Shown here: piece by piece, positions 11,885 to 23,011 of the stretch
Layout: every line of letters begins with the position of its first letter
Numbering within the stretch: position 1 is the stretch's first letter
Assembly: GCA_029863585.1 (NCBI GenBank)
Contig: JAOTVC010000014.1
Location: forward strand, 1 to 34,002
Reading direction: 5' to 3'
Length of the DNA stretch: 34,002 nucleotides
Source: Alphaproteobacteria bacterium
GTDB taxonomy: Bacteria; Pseudomonadota; Alphaproteobacteria; SMXQ01
Made by a program: the position numbers and the translations under genes
Notes under the pieces: generated by a model
What the model saw: the letters and a program-made list of their open reading frames with translations, nothing else
Database searches by the model: none
What the model was told of the DNA's origin: nothing

Positions 11885-13201
11885 TCAATTGGTCTGAGTG
11901 TTGACCAGGGCCGAGATGGGCGCCAGGACCAGCTTCTTGCGCTCCAGGGTCTGGGCCCACCGCACCAGGCGGTCGATGGTCACCGGAAAAGGCGCGCCGA
12001 TGCCCACCGCATAGCCCGAGGCCTTGGCGATGCGCTCGATCTCGTTGAGCCGGGAATCGATGGCATCGCGCGAAGCTTCACCATCGATGAAGCGGTTATT
12101 GACGGCGCGCGGCAGCCCGACTTCCCGGGCCATCTGGGCGGCGATGGACCGCAGGGAAGAACGCGAATCCACGAACAGCAGGCCGCGTTTCTCCAATTCC
12201 TTGAGGACGGGTCGGACATGGGTCGCCGATGTGGTGAAGCGCGATCCCATCCGGTTGACCACGCCCACATACCCGGTCACCCGACCCAGCAGCCAGTGCA
12301 GCCGCTCCCGATTCTGGTCGGCGGTCAGGCTGGTCAGAAGTGTGTGGGGCCCGGGATCGTTGGCCGGGAAATTGACGGGTTCCATCGGCAGGTCGAGAAG
12401 CACCTCGTGGCCGGCCGCCCGGGCCAGGGCGATCCACTGGGGGAGGCCCTTGGAATAGGGCGCGAAGGCGAGCGTCACGGCGCCGGGCAGGCGTTGGATC
12501 GCGGCTTCGGTCGCGGCGCCCGAAAGGCCGAGGCCGCTGACGATGATGGCGATCCGCGGCCGCCGGTCGCCGGGATCGAACGGGCGGGCGTAGGTCTGCC
12601 AAGGTTTGCGGCCGTCCGGGGAAACCCGCGGCAAGGGGCCGAGACGGGTCTTTTCCACAAGGGCGGGGTCGGGGGCGGGGCGCAGGCCGCCGCTGACCGC
12701 GGCGGGTATCTTCGCCGTCTGGGTGGGTGGTGCCGCCGGCTCCGAGGACGGGGCGGGCAGGTCGCCGGGCAGTTCGGCGGTCCCCGGTGCGGGTCCTGGC
12801 GGCGTGTCGGGAGCCGCGGCGGCGGGCGGTTGGGCCGGGGCCGGCAGTTCAGGCGGCACCGTCGGCGGCGCGGGAGCGGGCGCCGGTCTCTCGGCGGTGC
12901 CTTCCGGTGGGGTGGCGGGCGCCGGCACGTCGGGAACTTTCGCAGGTGCGTCCGGCGCCGCGGGAGTGGACGCGGCCGGCTGCTCCGGCGGCGGCGGCTT
13001 GGGCTTGGGTGGCGGGTTCAACTGGACGACCACCGCGGGGCCCGGCTTGGGGCCGGCCGGCGGGCCGCTGAATTGCAGCCAGGCGACGACGGCGCAGGCG
13101 AACACCGCCAAGGCGATGGACGTCACCGCCAGGCCGCTGAGACCTTTACCGGCCGCAGGTGGCACGGTGCCGCCGGCTTGTGATGTCTGAGGGAGGCGCA
13201 T
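11885..13201 (-). CDS. yibQ: YibQ-type divergent polysaccharide deacetylase family protein
   Basis: A 438-residue envelope protein. A membrane anchor lies near residues 25-47 and is followed by a low-complexity Pro/Ala linker of about 130 residues (roughly 55-185) that could span the periplasm or wall. The globular domain begins near 218 and shows the family blocks LAFAPYSKGL, GHEVLLDLPMEP, GVVNRMGSRFT, GLLFVDSRSS and AVGIGAPFP. The usual Asp-Asp of the first motif (IIIDDLG in E. coli-like members) is Ser-Gly here (IIVSGLG), so metal-dependent deacetylation is doubtful. In E. coli the order gpmM-envC-yibQ is also found; here ctpA is between envC and yibQ. The start is 17 bases after the ctpA stop. 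Confidence 0.85.
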   Translation of the reverse strand: MRLPQTSQAGGTVPPAAGKGLSGLAVTSIALAVFACAVVAWLQFSGPPAGPKPGPAVVVQLNPPPKPKPPPPEQPAASTPAAPDAPAKVPDVPAPATPPEGTAERPAPAPAPPTVPPELPAPAQPPAAAAPDTPPGPAPGTAELPGDLPAPSSEPAAPPTQTAKIPAAVSGGLRPAPDPALVEKTRLGPLPRVSPDGRKPWQTYARPFDPGDRRPRIAIIVSGLGLSGAATEAAIQRLPGAVTLAFAPYSKGLPQWIALARAAGHEVLLDLPMEPVNFPANDPGPHTLLTSLTADQNRERLHWLLGRVTGYVGVVNRMGSRFTTSATHVRPVLKELEKRGLLFVDSRSSLRSIAAQMAREVGLPRAVNNRFIDGEASRDAIDSRLNEIERIAKASGYAVGIGAPFPVTIDRLVRWAQTLERKKLVLAPISALVNTQTN

Positions 13202-13218
13202 TCCCGTCGGCGCCGAGA

Positions 13219-14571
13219 TCAGTCGGTTCCGTTCTTATAAAGCGCGATGCCGCGAAGGATGCCGATCGCGCGGGTCAATTGGTAATCCTCGATCTTTTCT
13301 TCCTCTTTCTTGGCGCCGTTATCGGGCTTGGCGTCGGGGCCGTCGCCGGATTTCGCTTCCGGCTTGGCCTCCGGCTTGGCGCCCTCATCGGGCTTGGTGC
13401 CGCTTTCGCCGCCGCCAAGGGCGCCGCGCAGGTCTTTTTCCCGCTGCCGTTCGGCATCGGAGATCTTTTCAAGGCGCAGCTGCCGGACGGTGATGTCCGG
13501 TTCGATGCCCAGGGCCTGGATCGATCGGCCCGATGGCGTGTAGTAGCGCTGGGTCGTCAGGCGCAGGGCGCCATGCCCCGGCAGGGGAATGATGGTCTGC
13601 ACGGAGCCCTTGCCGAAAGACTTGGTGCCGAGAATGATCGCCCGGCGATGATCCTGCAGGGCGCCGGCGACGATTTCCGAGGCCGAGGCCGAACCGCCGT
13701 TGAGCAGCACAACCATCGCCAGCCCTTTGGTGATGTCGCCCTTTTCCGCATTCCACCGCTGGCCGCGGGCGGCATCGCGTCCGCGGGTGGAGACGATTTC
13801 GCCGCGGTCGAGGAAGGCATCGGAGACATTCACGGCTTCCCGCAGCAAGCCGCCCGGGTTGTTGCGCAGGTCGAGCACCAGCCCCTTCAGGCCGCCCGCG
13901 GCCTCCTTGGCCAACCTGGTAAAGCCCCGGCGCAGGCCGCGGGTGGTCTGCTCGTTGAAGGAGGTGATGCGGATATAGCCGATGTCCTTGTCTTCGATGC
14001 GCGCCTTGATGGGCGTGATCTTGATCTTGGCCCGGATGATCGTGACGTTGAACGGTTCCTTGCTGGTGCGCAGGATGGTCAGCTTGATCTTGCTGCCGAC
14101 CGGACCGCGCATCTTCTCCACGGCCTGCTGCAGGGTCAGTCCGCGAATCTGCTCATCGTCGAGATGGGTGATCAGGTCACCGGTTTGGATGCCCGCCCGC
14201 GAAGCCGGCGTGTCGTCGATCGGCGACATCACCTTGACCACGCCGTCCTGCATGGTCACTTCGATCCCCAGCCCGCCGAATTCGCCACGGGTCTGGACCT
14301 GCATGTCCTGGAAGATCTTTTCGTTGAGATAGCTGGAATGGGGATCGAGGGAAGTCAGCATGCCGTTGATGGCATTCTCGATCAGTTTCTCGACATCGAC
14401 CTCTTCCACGTAATCGGAACGGACGCGGTCGAACACGGTGCCGAACAGTTCCAACTGGCGGAAGGTTTCCCGGTCCCCAGCCTTCTTTTTTTCCTCGGTG
14501 GCCCCTTGGGCCGGGAATCCGGATATTCCTAAGGCGACGACCAGCGTCACCAGGCATACAAATCGTTTCAT
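13219..14571 (-). CDS. ctpA: Carboxy-terminal processing protease CtpA (S41)
   Basis: A 450-residue periplasmic serine protease that trims C-termini of envelope proteins. The ATG at 14571 is chosen because it overlaps the stop of the upstream envC gene (ATGA) and places a signal peptide (MKRFVCLVTLVVALGISG) at the N-terminus; an upstream in-frame start 36 bases earlier is less likely. A PDZ domain covers about residues 85-165 (GGLGIEV, SRAGIQTGDLI). The catalytic Ser/Lys dyad is Ser296 in GGSASASE and Lys321 in SFGKGSVQ, with Gln325 completing the usual triad. A charged tail after about residue 385, rich in Lys, Asp, Glu, Gly and Pro, looks disordered. In other bacteria Ctp proteases act on wall hydrolases, consistent with its envC neighbour. 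Confidence 0.93.
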   Translation of the reverse strand: MKRFVCLVTLVVALGISGFPAQGATEEKKKAGDRETFRQLELFGTVFDRVRSDYVEEVDVEKLIENAINGMLTSLDPHSSYLNEKIFQDMQVQTRGEFGGLGIEVTMQDGVVKVMSPIDDTPASRAGIQTGDLITHLDDEQIRGLTLQQAVEKMRGPVGSKIKLTILRTSKEPFNVTIIRAKIKITPIKARIEDKDIGYIRITSFNEQTTRGLRRGFTRLAKEAAGGLKGLVLDLRNNPGGLLREAVNVSDAFLDRGEIVSTRGRDAARGQRWNAEKGDITKGLAMVVLLNGGSASASEIVAGALQDHRRAIILGTKSFGKGSVQTIIPLPGHGALRLTTQRYYTPSGRSIQALGIEPDITVRQLRLEKISDAERQREKDLRGALGGGESGTKPDEGAKPEAKPEAKSGDGPDAKPDNGAKKEEEKIEDYQLTRAIGILRGIALYKNGTD

Positions 14572-15905
14572 CCGCTTACCTTGTCGTTTGGTGTCGCCGC
14601 CAGCCATGGCTGGGGATCAACAGGCCGGCCGTTGCGGCGAAGTTCCAAGTAAAGCCGGGGGGACCCTTTCCCCGACGGGGCCATGATTCCTACAGGTTCA
14701 CCGGTCAAGAGCTTTTGGTCGACCGCTACGTCGATCCGGCCCAGCCCAGCAAGGAGCGTATGATATCCCTCGCCATGATCGATGATCAAGAGCCGCCCGT
14801 AGCCGCGGAACTGGCCGGCGAACACGACTTGTCCGGCATGGGGCGCAACGACCTGCGCGCCGTCTCCCGTTTCGAAGCGTAACCCCTTGATTCTGGTGCC
14901 GATCGGCTCCTTACGTCCGTATCGCGACACGATCTGCCCCACCACCGGGACCACCAGCCGTCCGCGCGCCCCGGACATCCGCAGGGCCGGCGCCAGCGCC
15001 AACTGCGTTTCGCCGGCCGTGGTGCCGCGCGCCGGGGGCTTCGGGGGCAGGGGCGCGCTGGGGGCGGCCACTGGGCCGGGAGAGCTGGCGGCGGGCGGCG
15101 GCGCTTTCAGGCGCTTGCGATCATGTTCGATGCTGGCCAGCAGGCCGTGGAGGTTGCGGGCCTGGGCCGCGAGGGCGGCGCTGCGGGCCAGCGCGCGCTC
15201 CTGTTCGGCAAGGGTGGTGCGGGCCAAGGCCTGTTTGCGGCGCAGCAGATTGTCGAGTTCCTGGCGCTTGGCCGTGAGCTTCTCCGCCGCGGAATCGAGG
15301 GCGGCCTTGCGTGTCGCCGCGGTGGCGCGCAGCCGGCCGATGGATTCGAGCTCGGATTTCAGCGTGTTGGCCTGGGCTTCGATTTGCGGCAGGACGGCGC
15401 GCAAGAGCATGGCGCTGCGCAAGACGTCGCGCGCCGATTCGGCATAGGCCATCATGGCTTCCGGGGGATTTCGGGCGATCCGCTGTAAGGCGCCGAGCAG
15501 CCGGGCGAGCTTGCGATGTTGGCGCCGCAGATCGCCGAGCTTGCTCTGCTCCAAATTCCAGATGTCCTCCAGCCGCGTCTTGAGGCCGGCGATCCGCCGC
15601 TCCAGGGACCGGGCTTCTTGCGCCTGGCTCACCATTTGTCGGCTGATGGCGGCGGTTTCATGGGCCAGGGCCTTGGCCTTGCGCTCAAGTTCCTTGCTGC
15701 GGTCGCGCTCCTTCTGGAGCGCCCGTTCGACCGAGTCGGCCTTGGGGGGCTGGGCGGCGGCTTGCGCGGGGGACGGCTGGGTATGGACGGGCGCGGACAG
15801 GACCAAGATCGCCGCGCCGAAAGCGGCCGCGGTCCGCGCGGTTCGTCCGGCCGGCGTGACGGCGCGGTCAGGCGCTGGCTTCGGCTCGCGTGCTCTTACT
15901 CTCAC
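14568..15905 (-). CDS. envC: EnvC-like murein hydrolase activator (degenerate LytM domain)
   Basis: A 445-residue secreted protein with a signal or anchor segment at about 25-45, a long coiled coil at about 55-268, a Pro/Ala linker and a LytM/M23 domain at about 325-435. All four zinc ligands of active M23 endopeptidases are replaced: by alignment they correspond to Ile339, Arg343, Gly387 and Tyr419. This is the EnvC situation, in which the domain does not cut peptidoglycan but activates amidases during division. The start at 15905 is GTG and overlaps the end of gpmI by 38 bases. Gene order gpmI-envC matches E. coli. Confidence 0.88.
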   Translation of the reverse strand: MRVRAREPKPAPDRAVTPAGRTARTAAAFGAAILVLSAPVHTQPSPAQAAAQPPKADSVERALQKERDRSKELERKAKALAHETAAISRQMVSQAQEARSLERRIAGLKTRLEDIWNLEQSKLGDLRRQHRKLARLLGALQRIARNPPEAMMAYAESARDVLRSAMLLRAVLPQIEAQANTLKSELESIGRLRATAATRKAALDSAAEKLTAKRQELDNLLRRKQALARTTLAEQERALARSAALAAQARNLHGLLASIEHDRKRLKAPPPAASSPGPVAAPSAPLPPKPPARGTTAGETQLALAPALRMSGARGRLVVPVVGQIVSRYGRKEPIGTRIKGLRFETGDGAQVVAPHAGQVVFAGQFRGYGRLLIIDHGEGYHTLLAGLGRIDVAVDQKLLTGEPVGIMAPSGKGSPRLYLELRRNGRPVDPQPWLAATPNDKVSG

Positions 15906-17472
15906 CTTCGCCTCCCGCCTCGGCCAGCAACGACCGGCCCGTCATTTCATCGGGCTGATCGATGCCTAGGAGGTCAAGGACCGTCGGTGCCAGATCCGCG
16001 AGCCGTCCGTCACGGACGCCGTCAACGCCCGGGGGCGCATTGATCATGATCAGGGGCACCGGGTTGGTGGTGTGAGCGGTGTGGGGCTGGCCGCCCTCGG
16101 CATCGTACATTTGCTCCGCGTTGCCGTGATCGGCGGAGATCAGCAAGGTGCCGCCTGCGCTCGCCACCGCTTCGGCAAGGCGGCCGAGGCAGGCATCGAC
16201 CGTTTCCACGGCCTTCACGGCGGCGTCTAGATTGCCGGTGTGTCCCACCATGTCGCCATTGGCGTAATTCACCAGGATGAAATCGTAGCGCCCGGCACCG
16301 ATCGCTTCGACCAGCTTGTCGGTCACCTCGGGGGCTGACATTTCGGGTTTGAGATCGTAAGTGGCAACCCGGGGCGAGGGCACCAGGATGCGGTCCTCGC
16401 CGGCGAAGGGCTCCTCCACGCCGCCGTTGAAGAAGAAGGTGACGTGGGCGTATTTTTCGGTCTCGGCGATGCGCAGCTGTTTGAGACCCGCCGCCGCCAG
16501 GACCGCGGCGAGGATGTTGTCGAGGCTCTCCTGGGGATAGAGGGTGTCGAGAAAGGCGTTGAGCGCGCTCGAGTATTCCGTGAGGCCGAGCGCCGCGGCG
16601 GTCTTGACCACCCGGGCGCGGGGGAAGCCGTCGAAACCGGGATCGAGGAGGGCGCCAAGGATCTCCCGGGCCCGGTCGGCGCGGAAATTGCCCATGAACA
16701 CCCCGTCCCCGTCCGCCATGCCGGCGTAGTCATCGATCCGGGTGGGGAGGATGAACTCGTCGGTGAGATCGTCGCCGTAACCCGCGGTAACGGCGGAGAC
16801 GGCATCGGCGGCGGTGGTACCTTCGCCGGAAACGATCACGTCATAGGCGCGGGAAACGCGCTCCCAGCGCTTGTCCCGGTCCATAGCGTAATACCGGCCG
16901 GTCACGGTCACGATGCCGGGGCCGGGTATGTCGGCGACGGCGGCTTCGAAGGCGGCGAGGTAGTCGAGCGCGCTCCTCGGCGGCGTGTCCCGGCCGTCGA
17001 GAAAGGCATGGATCGCGACCGGCACGCCGCGGGCGCCGACGATGCGGGCCAGCGCGGCGATCTCATCCTGGTGGGAATGGACCCCGCCCGGCGAGATCAG
17101 GCCCATCAGGTGACAGGTGCCGCCGGTTTCCTTGAGCCTATCGGTGAAGCGGTGAAGCGCCGGGAGCTCGGCCAGGCTGCCGTCGGCGAGGCCGGCGTCG
17201 ATGCGCGGCATGTCTTGCATCACCACCCGCCCGGCGCCGAGGTTCATGTGCCCGACCTCGGAATTGCCCATCTGGCCTGTGGGCAGGCCGACGTCCAGGG
17301 CCGACGCCTTGATCAGCGCATGCGGCTTCTCCGCCATGAAGCGCCGCCAATTGGGCGCCTTGGCGATGGCGATGGCGTTGTTGTCGGCCGACTCACGATA
17401 TCCCCAGCCGTCGAGCACGCAAAGCACGACCGGTCGGGGGCGGTTGGCGTCGGCATGAAAACCCGCAGGCAT
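15868..17472 (-). CDS. gpmI: 2,3-bisphosphoglycerate-independent phosphoglycerate mutase
   Basis: A 534-residue manganese-dependent mutase of the alkaline phosphatase superfamily, interconverting 3- and 2-phosphoglycerate in glycolysis. The first metal-binding motif is VLDGWG with Asp21. The phosphoserine intermediate is Ser71 in GQMGNSEVGH. Other signatures are HAFLDGRDTPP, GRYYAMDRDKRW and, near the end, ISADHGNAEQM. The length is normal. A 153-base gap separates it from upstream rlmH. In that gap TTGAAG (17564-17569) and TAGGTT (17541-17546) at 17-base spacing on the minus strand could form a modest internal promoter. Confidence 0.95.
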   Translation of the reverse strand: MPAGFHADANRPRPVVLCVLDGWGYRESADNNAIAIAKAPNWRRFMAEKPHALIKASALDVGLPTGQMGNSEVGHMNLGAGRVVMQDMPRIDAGLADGSLAELPALHRFTDRLKETGGTCHLMGLISPGGVHSHQDEIAALARIVGARGVPVAIHAFLDGRDTPPRSALDYLAAFEAAVADIPGPGIVTVTGRYYAMDRDKRWERVSRAYDVIVSGEGTTAADAVSAVTAGYGDDLTDEFILPTRIDDYAGMADGDGVFMGNFRADRAREILGALLDPGFDGFPRARVVKTAAALGLTEYSSALNAFLDTLYPQESLDNILAAVLAAAGLKQLRIAETEKYAHVTFFFNGGVEEPFAGEDRILVPSPRVATYDLKPEMSAPEVTDKLVEAIGAGRYDFILVNYANGDMVGHTGNLDAAVKAVETVDACLGRLAEAVASAGGTLLISADHGNAEQMYDAEGGQPHTAHTTNPVPLIMINAPPGVDGVRDGRLADLAPTVLDLLGIDQPDEMTGRSLLAEAGGEGESKSTRAEASA

Positions 17473-17540
17473 CGGCCCTAAATCCCCGATGTCGTTGATG
17501 AATTTGGCAGGGCGCCGCCCGAGGCCCCTGCCTGAGCCGG

Positions 17541-17569
17541 AACCTAGCGCGATATGCCCTATTCTTCAA
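17541..17569 (-). promoter_or_regulatory. Possible internal promoter before gpmI
   Basis: On the minus strand TTGAAG (17569 to 17564) is followed after 17 bases by TAGGTT (17546 to 17541). The gap of 153 bases between rlmH and gpmI is one of the largest in an otherwise tightly packed run, so a secondary promoter is reasonable. The -10 match is poor. Confidence 0.3.
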
Positions 17570-17625
17570 GGACTTAAGGGTTGGAGCCCACAACCCAATG
17601 TTACCCCATCGGCGGCCCGCGCCGC

Positions 17626-18102
17626 CTAGCGGCCCGGCGGCGGGCCGGAGCGGTGATAGGGATGGCCGGCCAGGATCTGTTCGGCCCGGTAGAGCTGCTC
17701 CGCCAGCAGGACCCGGACCAGCAGGTGCGGCCAGGTCATGGGTCCGAGGGAAAGGACGAGATGGGCCGCGTCGATCACCGTCCGGTCGAGCCCGTCGGCG
17801 CCACCAATCAGGAAGGCGAGCTCCCGGATCCCTTCATCGCGCCAGGCCTGCAGGCGGGCCGCCAGGTCTTCGCTGCCGAGCGCCTGGCCCCGACCATCGA
17901 GGGCGATCACGGTGGCACCCGCGGGGATCTTGTCGAGCAACAACCGGCCTTCGCTCTTGACCCGGTCGGCGGCGGGCAGGGGCTTGCGCTCCTCGACCTC
18001 GATCACTTCGGCGGGCGTCTGCAGCCGGCCGAGATAATCCAGCCAGAGGGTTCGCTCCGGGCCGCTTCGTGTCCGGCCTACGGCGATGATGGTGAAGCGC
18101 AT
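17626..18102 (-). CDS. rlmH: 23S rRNA pseudouridine-1915 N3-methyltransferase RlmH
   Basis: A 158-residue SPOUT-class methyltransferase that methylates N3 of pseudouridine 1915 in helix 69 of 23S rRNA, using S-adenosylmethionine on assembled ribosomes. The knot region has FLIGGADGLD (about residues 100-109). The C-terminal MTWPHLLVRVLLAEQLYRA and HPYHR are the family hallmarks. It starts 25 bases after rsfS, the usual rsfS-rlmH pairing. A proline-rich tail (GPPPGR) ends the protein. Confidence 0.94.
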   Translation of the reverse strand: MRFTIIAVGRTRSGPERTLWLDYLGRLQTPAEVIEVEERKPLPAADRVKSEGRLLLDKIPAGATVIALDGRGQALGSEDLAARLQAWRDEGIRELAFLIGGADGLDRTVIDAAHLVLSLGPMTWPHLLVRVLLAEQLYRAEQILAGHPYHRSGPPPGR

Positions 18103-18127
18103 GGACCGCGTTCGCGCGCGCGCCGCT

Positions 18128-18613
18128 TCAGGTCCCGGCGGTGGCCGGGGGACTGGCTTCGGCGTCTTCGCCGCCGTCCGAATTGGGATCGCTCCAATCG
18201 CCGCCCCACATCTTTTCCAGATTGTAATGCGCCCGGGATTCGGGACGGAACAGGTGGATGATGACGTCGCCGCCGTCGATCAGCACCCAGTCCGATCGCG
18301 AGTCTCCCTCGATCGGGGGGGAGGGCAGCGCCGCCGCCTTGATCTTTTCCTTGAGGTGGTCGGCCATGGCGCCGATGTGGCGCGCGTTGCGGCCCGAGGC
18401 GATGACCATGTGGTCGGCGATGGCGGTCTTGCCGGCCAGGTCGATCACCACGACGTCTTCCGCCATGTCGTCTTCCAGGGATTGCCTGACGATCTCGAGC
18501 AGCCGGGCGCTATCGGCCGGGGAACGCCGCGTGCGCCGCGTGCGGCGGGGTTTGCCCGTTAGGGGGTTGCCCGGTGAGGGCTTGGACGTCGTGCGCTTTC
18601 CCGGGCCCTTCAC
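18128..18613 (-). CDS. rsfS: Ribosomal silencing factor RsfS
   Basis: A 161-residue RsfS/DUF143 protein. The family binds L14 on the 50S subunit and blocks subunit joining when nutrients are scarce. The core from about residue 35 to 140 includes DDMAEDVVVIDLAGKTAIADHMVIASG and the SDWVLIDGGDVIIHLF and YNLEKMWG motifs. It has a basic N-terminal tail with the repeat RRTRRTRRS (about 23-31) and a polar, acidic C-terminal tail after the conserved tryptophan region. Both tails exceed the usual core of roughly 105 residues. The start is uncertain; one inside the basic tail would still keep the core. Confidence 0.92.
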   Translation of the reverse strand: MKGPGKRTTSKPSPGNPLTGKPRRTRRTRRSPADSARLLEIVRQSLEDDMAEDVVVIDLAGKTAIADHMVIASGRNARHIGAMADHLKEKIKAAALPSPPIEGDSRSDWVLIDGGDVIIHLFRPESRAHYNLEKMWGGDWSDPNSDGGEDAEASPPATAGT

Positions 18614-18724
18614 GGCGCCCGCCCCGGTTCGGGGAGCACTTCCGCTCTGCGCCCATGCCGTCGGACTTCGGCAGGACCCAGGGTGGAACTCTCGACAGTT
18701 GAAAACGCCATGATCCCTATGGTG

Positions 18725-19342
18725 TTACTCCTCCGCACGGTGTTGTCGGCGCCGCGTCTCATTTGCGGCCTTGGTTTCGGCCCGAAGCTCGGTCGAGGAG
18801 GCGGGGTGCAATGGCGTGTGAAAATACACCCATGCCGGCGGCTGCCTCGTGACCGTGCCCGCCGCACCCCGGTCCGCCACCCGGCAACAACGAAACCGGT
18901 GTGCCGCCTTGCTTGCGAGCGCCCGATAAGAATACGTGGCGCGGTCGAAAACCGCAATGGGCACCATCTCGAAGATGGAGGTCCAGTTCTCCCAACGGGG
19001 AATCTGTTCCAGATTATCGGCCCCCATCAGCCAGATGAAATGGGTCCGGGGGAAACGCGCCAGCAAGGCGCGCAGCGTATCGGTGGTGTAGCGCGTATTC
19101 AGCCGGGATTCGATATCGGTGACGGCGATCCTGGGATTTCCCGCCGCGAGCGCCTCCGCCGAGGCCATGCGCTTGGCCAATGGCGCCATGCCGTTGGACG
19201 ATTTCAGGGGGTTCTGGGGCGAGACCATCCACCACACCTGGTCGAGCCCGAGGCGCTTGAGCGCCAGCTTGGAGATATGCAGGTGCCCCGCATGGGCGGG
19301 ATTGAAGGACCCGCCCAGGACGCCGATCTTCAGGCCCGCCAA
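18725..19342 (-). CDS. nadD: Nicotinate-nucleotide adenylyltransferase NadD
   Basis: A 205-residue nucleotidyltransferase that adenylates nicotinate mononucleotide in NAD synthesis. The dinucleotide motif GVLGGSFNPAHAGH (about residues 7-20) contains the HxGH-type signature. FIWLMGADNLEQIPRW is the conserved substrate-binding stretch, and ASSTELR near the C-terminus matches the (I/A)SSTxxR motif. The start used is TTG at 19342, since no ATG precedes the conserved N-terminus; the ribosome site is weak. It sits 103 bases after proA and 111 bases before rsfS, in the usual proA-nadD-rsfS order. Confidence 0.92.
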   Translation of the reverse strand: MAGLKIGVLGGSFNPAHAGHLHISKLALKRLGLDQVWWMVSPQNPLKSSNGMAPLAKRMASAEALAAGNPRIAVTDIESRLNTRYTTDTLRALLARFPRTHFIWLMGADNLEQIPRWENWTSIFEMVPIAVFDRATYSYRALASKAAHRFRCCRVADRGAAGTVTRQPPAWVYFHTPLHPASSTELRAETKAANETRRRQHRAEE

Positions 19343-19445
19343 CGCGGCCCCGGTCAGGCGCGGACGCGACGTCCGGAGGGTGTGGGCCGGTCGACGGGTC
19401 AGGGCAACAGTCTCGCGCGCGGGAGGGCCATCGGCGGCGGGCCCG

Positions 19446-20725
19446 TCAGGGACGGGTCTGGCCGGCGCCGTGGACGACGTATTTGTAGCTGGTCAGCTGT
19501 TCCACGCCGACCGGCCCCCTGGCGTGAAGCTTGTCGGTGGAAATGCCGATCTCGGCACCCATGCCGAACTCGCCGCCGTCGGCGAATTGCGTGGAGGCAT
19601 TGTGCAGGACGATGGCGCTGTCCACGTCGTCGAGGAAGGATTCGGCGGCCGCCGCGTCGTCGGTGACGATGGAATCGGTGTGGCCGGAGCCGTGGGCCTC
19701 GATATGGGCGATGGCGCCTTCGACCCCGTCCACCAAAGCGACCGAAATGATGGCGTCGAGGTACTCGGTATCCCAATCGGCTTCGCTCGCCGGCTTGGTG
19801 CCGGGGACCGCCTTCGTGACCTCGGCATCGCCGCGGACCTCGCAGCCCGCCTCGATCAGCGCCGTGACGATGGGCGCGAGGTGGGTGTCCTTGACCGCCC
19901 GGTCGACCAGCAGGGTCTCGGCGGCGCCGCAGATGCCGGGGCGGCGCATCTTGGCATTGACGGCGATGTCCCGGGCCATGTCGAGGTCGGCCCCGCCATC
20001 GACATAGACGTGGCAGATGCCGTCGAGATGCTTGATCACCGGGATGCGGCTTTCGGCGCTGACCCGTTCGATCAGTGACTTGCCGCCGCGCGGCACGATG
20101 ATGTCGATCAGGCCGGTCATGGTCAGCATTTCGCCGACCGCCGCGCGGTCGGTGGTGGGGACCAGCTGGATGCAGCTTTGCGGCAGGTTGGCGGCGTTCA
20201 GCCCGCGATGCAGGGCGGCGGCGATGGCACGGGAGGAATGAAAGCTCTCCGATCCGCCGCGCAGGATCACCGCGTTGCCGGCCTTCAGGCACAGGCCCGC
20301 CGCATCGGCGGTGACGTTGGGCCGCGATTCGTAGATCACCCCGATCACCCCCAGCGGCACGCGCACCCGTGTGATCCTGAGCCCGTTGGGCCGGGTCCAG
20401 TCGGCGATGATATCGCCCACCGGATCGTCGAGCCCGGCGATGTCTTCAAGTCCCCTGGCCATCGCCTCGACCCGGCCGTCGTCCAGTGCCAGCCGGTCGA
20501 GGAAGGCCGGCGTGCCGCCTGCCTCCCGGGCCGCGGCCATGTCTTGCGCGTTGGCATCCAGGATGGCGGACACGTCGTCGCGCAGCGCTCTTGCGGCGGC
20601 GAGAAGGGCGCGATTCTTGGTTTCGGTCCCGGCCCGGGCGAGCGCATGGGCACCGTCCCGGGCGGCTTTGCCCAGGCGCTGCATCTCGGCATGGATGTCT
20701 TCGGTCCGGCTGATGTCGGCGGCGG

Positions 20726-20729
<4 letters not shown>
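19446..20729 (-). CDS. proA: Gamma-glutamyl phosphate reductase
   Basis: A 427-residue NADPH-dependent reductase, the second enzyme of proline synthesis, converting gamma-glutamyl phosphate to glutamate semialdehyde. It has the aldehyde dehydrogenase fold. The catalytic cysteine is Cys267 in [29 protein letters not shown] and [11 protein letters not shown] are family signatures. The ATG at 20729 overlaps the proB stop in an ATGA arrangement, so translation is probably coupled to glutamate kinase, with which it forms a functional pair. Confidence 0.96.
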
Positions 20730-22947
<2,218 letters not shown>

Positions 22948-22950
22948 TCA

Positions 22951-22982
22951 AAGACAAAAGGGGAATGGCGGCCATTCCCCTT
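22951..22982 (-). terminator. Intrinsic terminator between rpmA and obgE
   Basis: On the minus strand, 29 bases after the rpmA stop, an 11-bp perfect stem (AAGGGGAATGG / CCATTCCCCTT) closes on a 3-base loop. It is followed by a U-rich stretch (TTTTGTCTTT). It should end much of the rplU-rpmA transcript, so obgE is expressed by read-through or from a promoter inside rpmA. Confidence 0.75.
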
Positions 22983-23011
22983 CGCTGCTCAGCGGAAATG
23001 GCCGGGGCGGT

